In this document: piece after piece, positions 31,464-31,659 of the stretch
Layout: every line of letters starts with the position of its first letter
How positions within the stretch are numbered: the first letter of the stretch is position 1
From: an uncultured Porphyromonadaceae bacterium
Lineage (GTDB): Bacteria > Bacteroidota > Bacteroidia > Bacteroidales > Muribaculaceae
Assembly (NCBI GenBank): GCA_902462525.1
Contig: CABQCA010000009.1
Span: 1 to 31,659 of the forward strand
Reading direction: 5' to 3'
Length of the DNA: 31,659 nucleotides
The notes under the pieces: generated by a model
Seen by the model: the letters and a program-made list of their open reading frames with translations, nothing else
What the model was told of the DNA's origin: nothing
Databases searched by the model: none
Position numbers and translations under genes: made by a program

Positions 31464-31659
31464 CATTTGCCAAGTCGTAATTATAGCAGGCGGAGCGACC
31501 TCGTGATGAAGTCGCTCCGTTGATTTTGCTGAAAATTTCGGCCGCCACAGGCGGCAAAGATAGCAATTCAATACCTTTTTAGTGGTTTCCAAGCCCGTTT
31601 GGGACAGGGCTGGCGCATGAGATTTAACTATCCTTAAAAACCTTGAGTAGATAGTCAAT
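31464..31659. other. Structured non-coding tail of the window
   Basis: After the DUF3873-type gene come a 9-bp hairpin (31491-31519), a second perfect hairpin GCCGCC-ACA-GGCGGC (31541-31555), and a small GCCC/GGGC stem near 31593-31609. No gene is seen. The density of hairpins is that of a leader or a processed non-coding RNA. Confidence 0.4.
31491..31519 (+). terminator. Hairpin terminator after the DUF3873-type gene
   Basis: CGGAGCGAC (31491-31499) pairs perfectly with GTCGCTCCG (31511-31519) around an 11-nt loop, followed by TTGATTTTG, a poor T-tract. Confidence 0.55.

Noticed and set aside
31236..31658. Minus-strand open frame opposite the DUF3873-type gene
   Set aside because: Shadow of the plus-strand gene and the structured tail.

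Overview
The window looks like a chromosomal segment of a GC-rich gut Bacteroidales, most likely Muribaculaceae-like (family-level call is inference). Reasons: a DUF4954 protein, type IX secretion genes (porU, porV) and a secreted protein with a type IX sorting tail, a TonB-receptor operon with DUF4876 and DUF6850 partners, lipoproteins typical of Bacteroidales, and promoters of the Bacteroidota form (TTTG about 19 nt before TAnnTTTG) with no Shine-Dalgarno sequences.

Layout. 148-7586 is mostly minus strand: a DUF4954 beta-helix protein, a bacterial GH3-fold protein, a radical SAM protein, an N-acetylmuramidase and the dipeptidase pepD. Between the GH3 and radical SAM genes lies a plus-strand promoter and terminator with no reading frame, a good small-RNA candidate (about 3944-4065). 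A REP/MITE-like inverted repeat sits at 5208-5279. At 7755-8508 a 37-residue membrane protein and an OmpH/Skp-like lipoprotein run on the plus strand and end at a strong terminator.

8622-11752 is an accessory patch: a G-tract, a wrecked DUF1016 (YhcG-type) nuclease gene, then a compact operon of a PflA/YjjW-like radical SAM enzyme, a DMP19-like membrane protein of low GC, and a TonB-domain protein whose N-terminus carries a four-cysteine motif. The middle gene is bracketed by an 11-bp direct repeat at its two junctions, as if inserted into a two-gene operon.

11905-22168 holds a divergent pair: a type IX-secreted beta-propeller-like protein (minus) and a four-gene operon (plus) of TonB-dependent receptor, DUF4876 lipoprotein, DUF6850 outer-membrane barrel and a two-domain M16 metalloprotease. 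A receptor with a periplasmic M16 protease resembles the logic of the Fus/PqqL systems, which import a protein and cut it up inside the periplasm. This is the best candidate for an undescribed system here.

22351-29815 is core: rex overlapping an FAH-like gene, then porU, porV and ispF (ispF overlaps porV by four bases), then a PepSY-like exported protein and a META-domain lipoprotein. After a strong terminator at 29834-29880, composition changes: AT-rich DNA with direct and inverted repeats, a hairpin with 37-nt arms, and three small genes including a DUF3873-type protein. This is the edge of an integrative conjugative element that continues beyond the window. No tRNA, rRNA or CRISPR array was seen.
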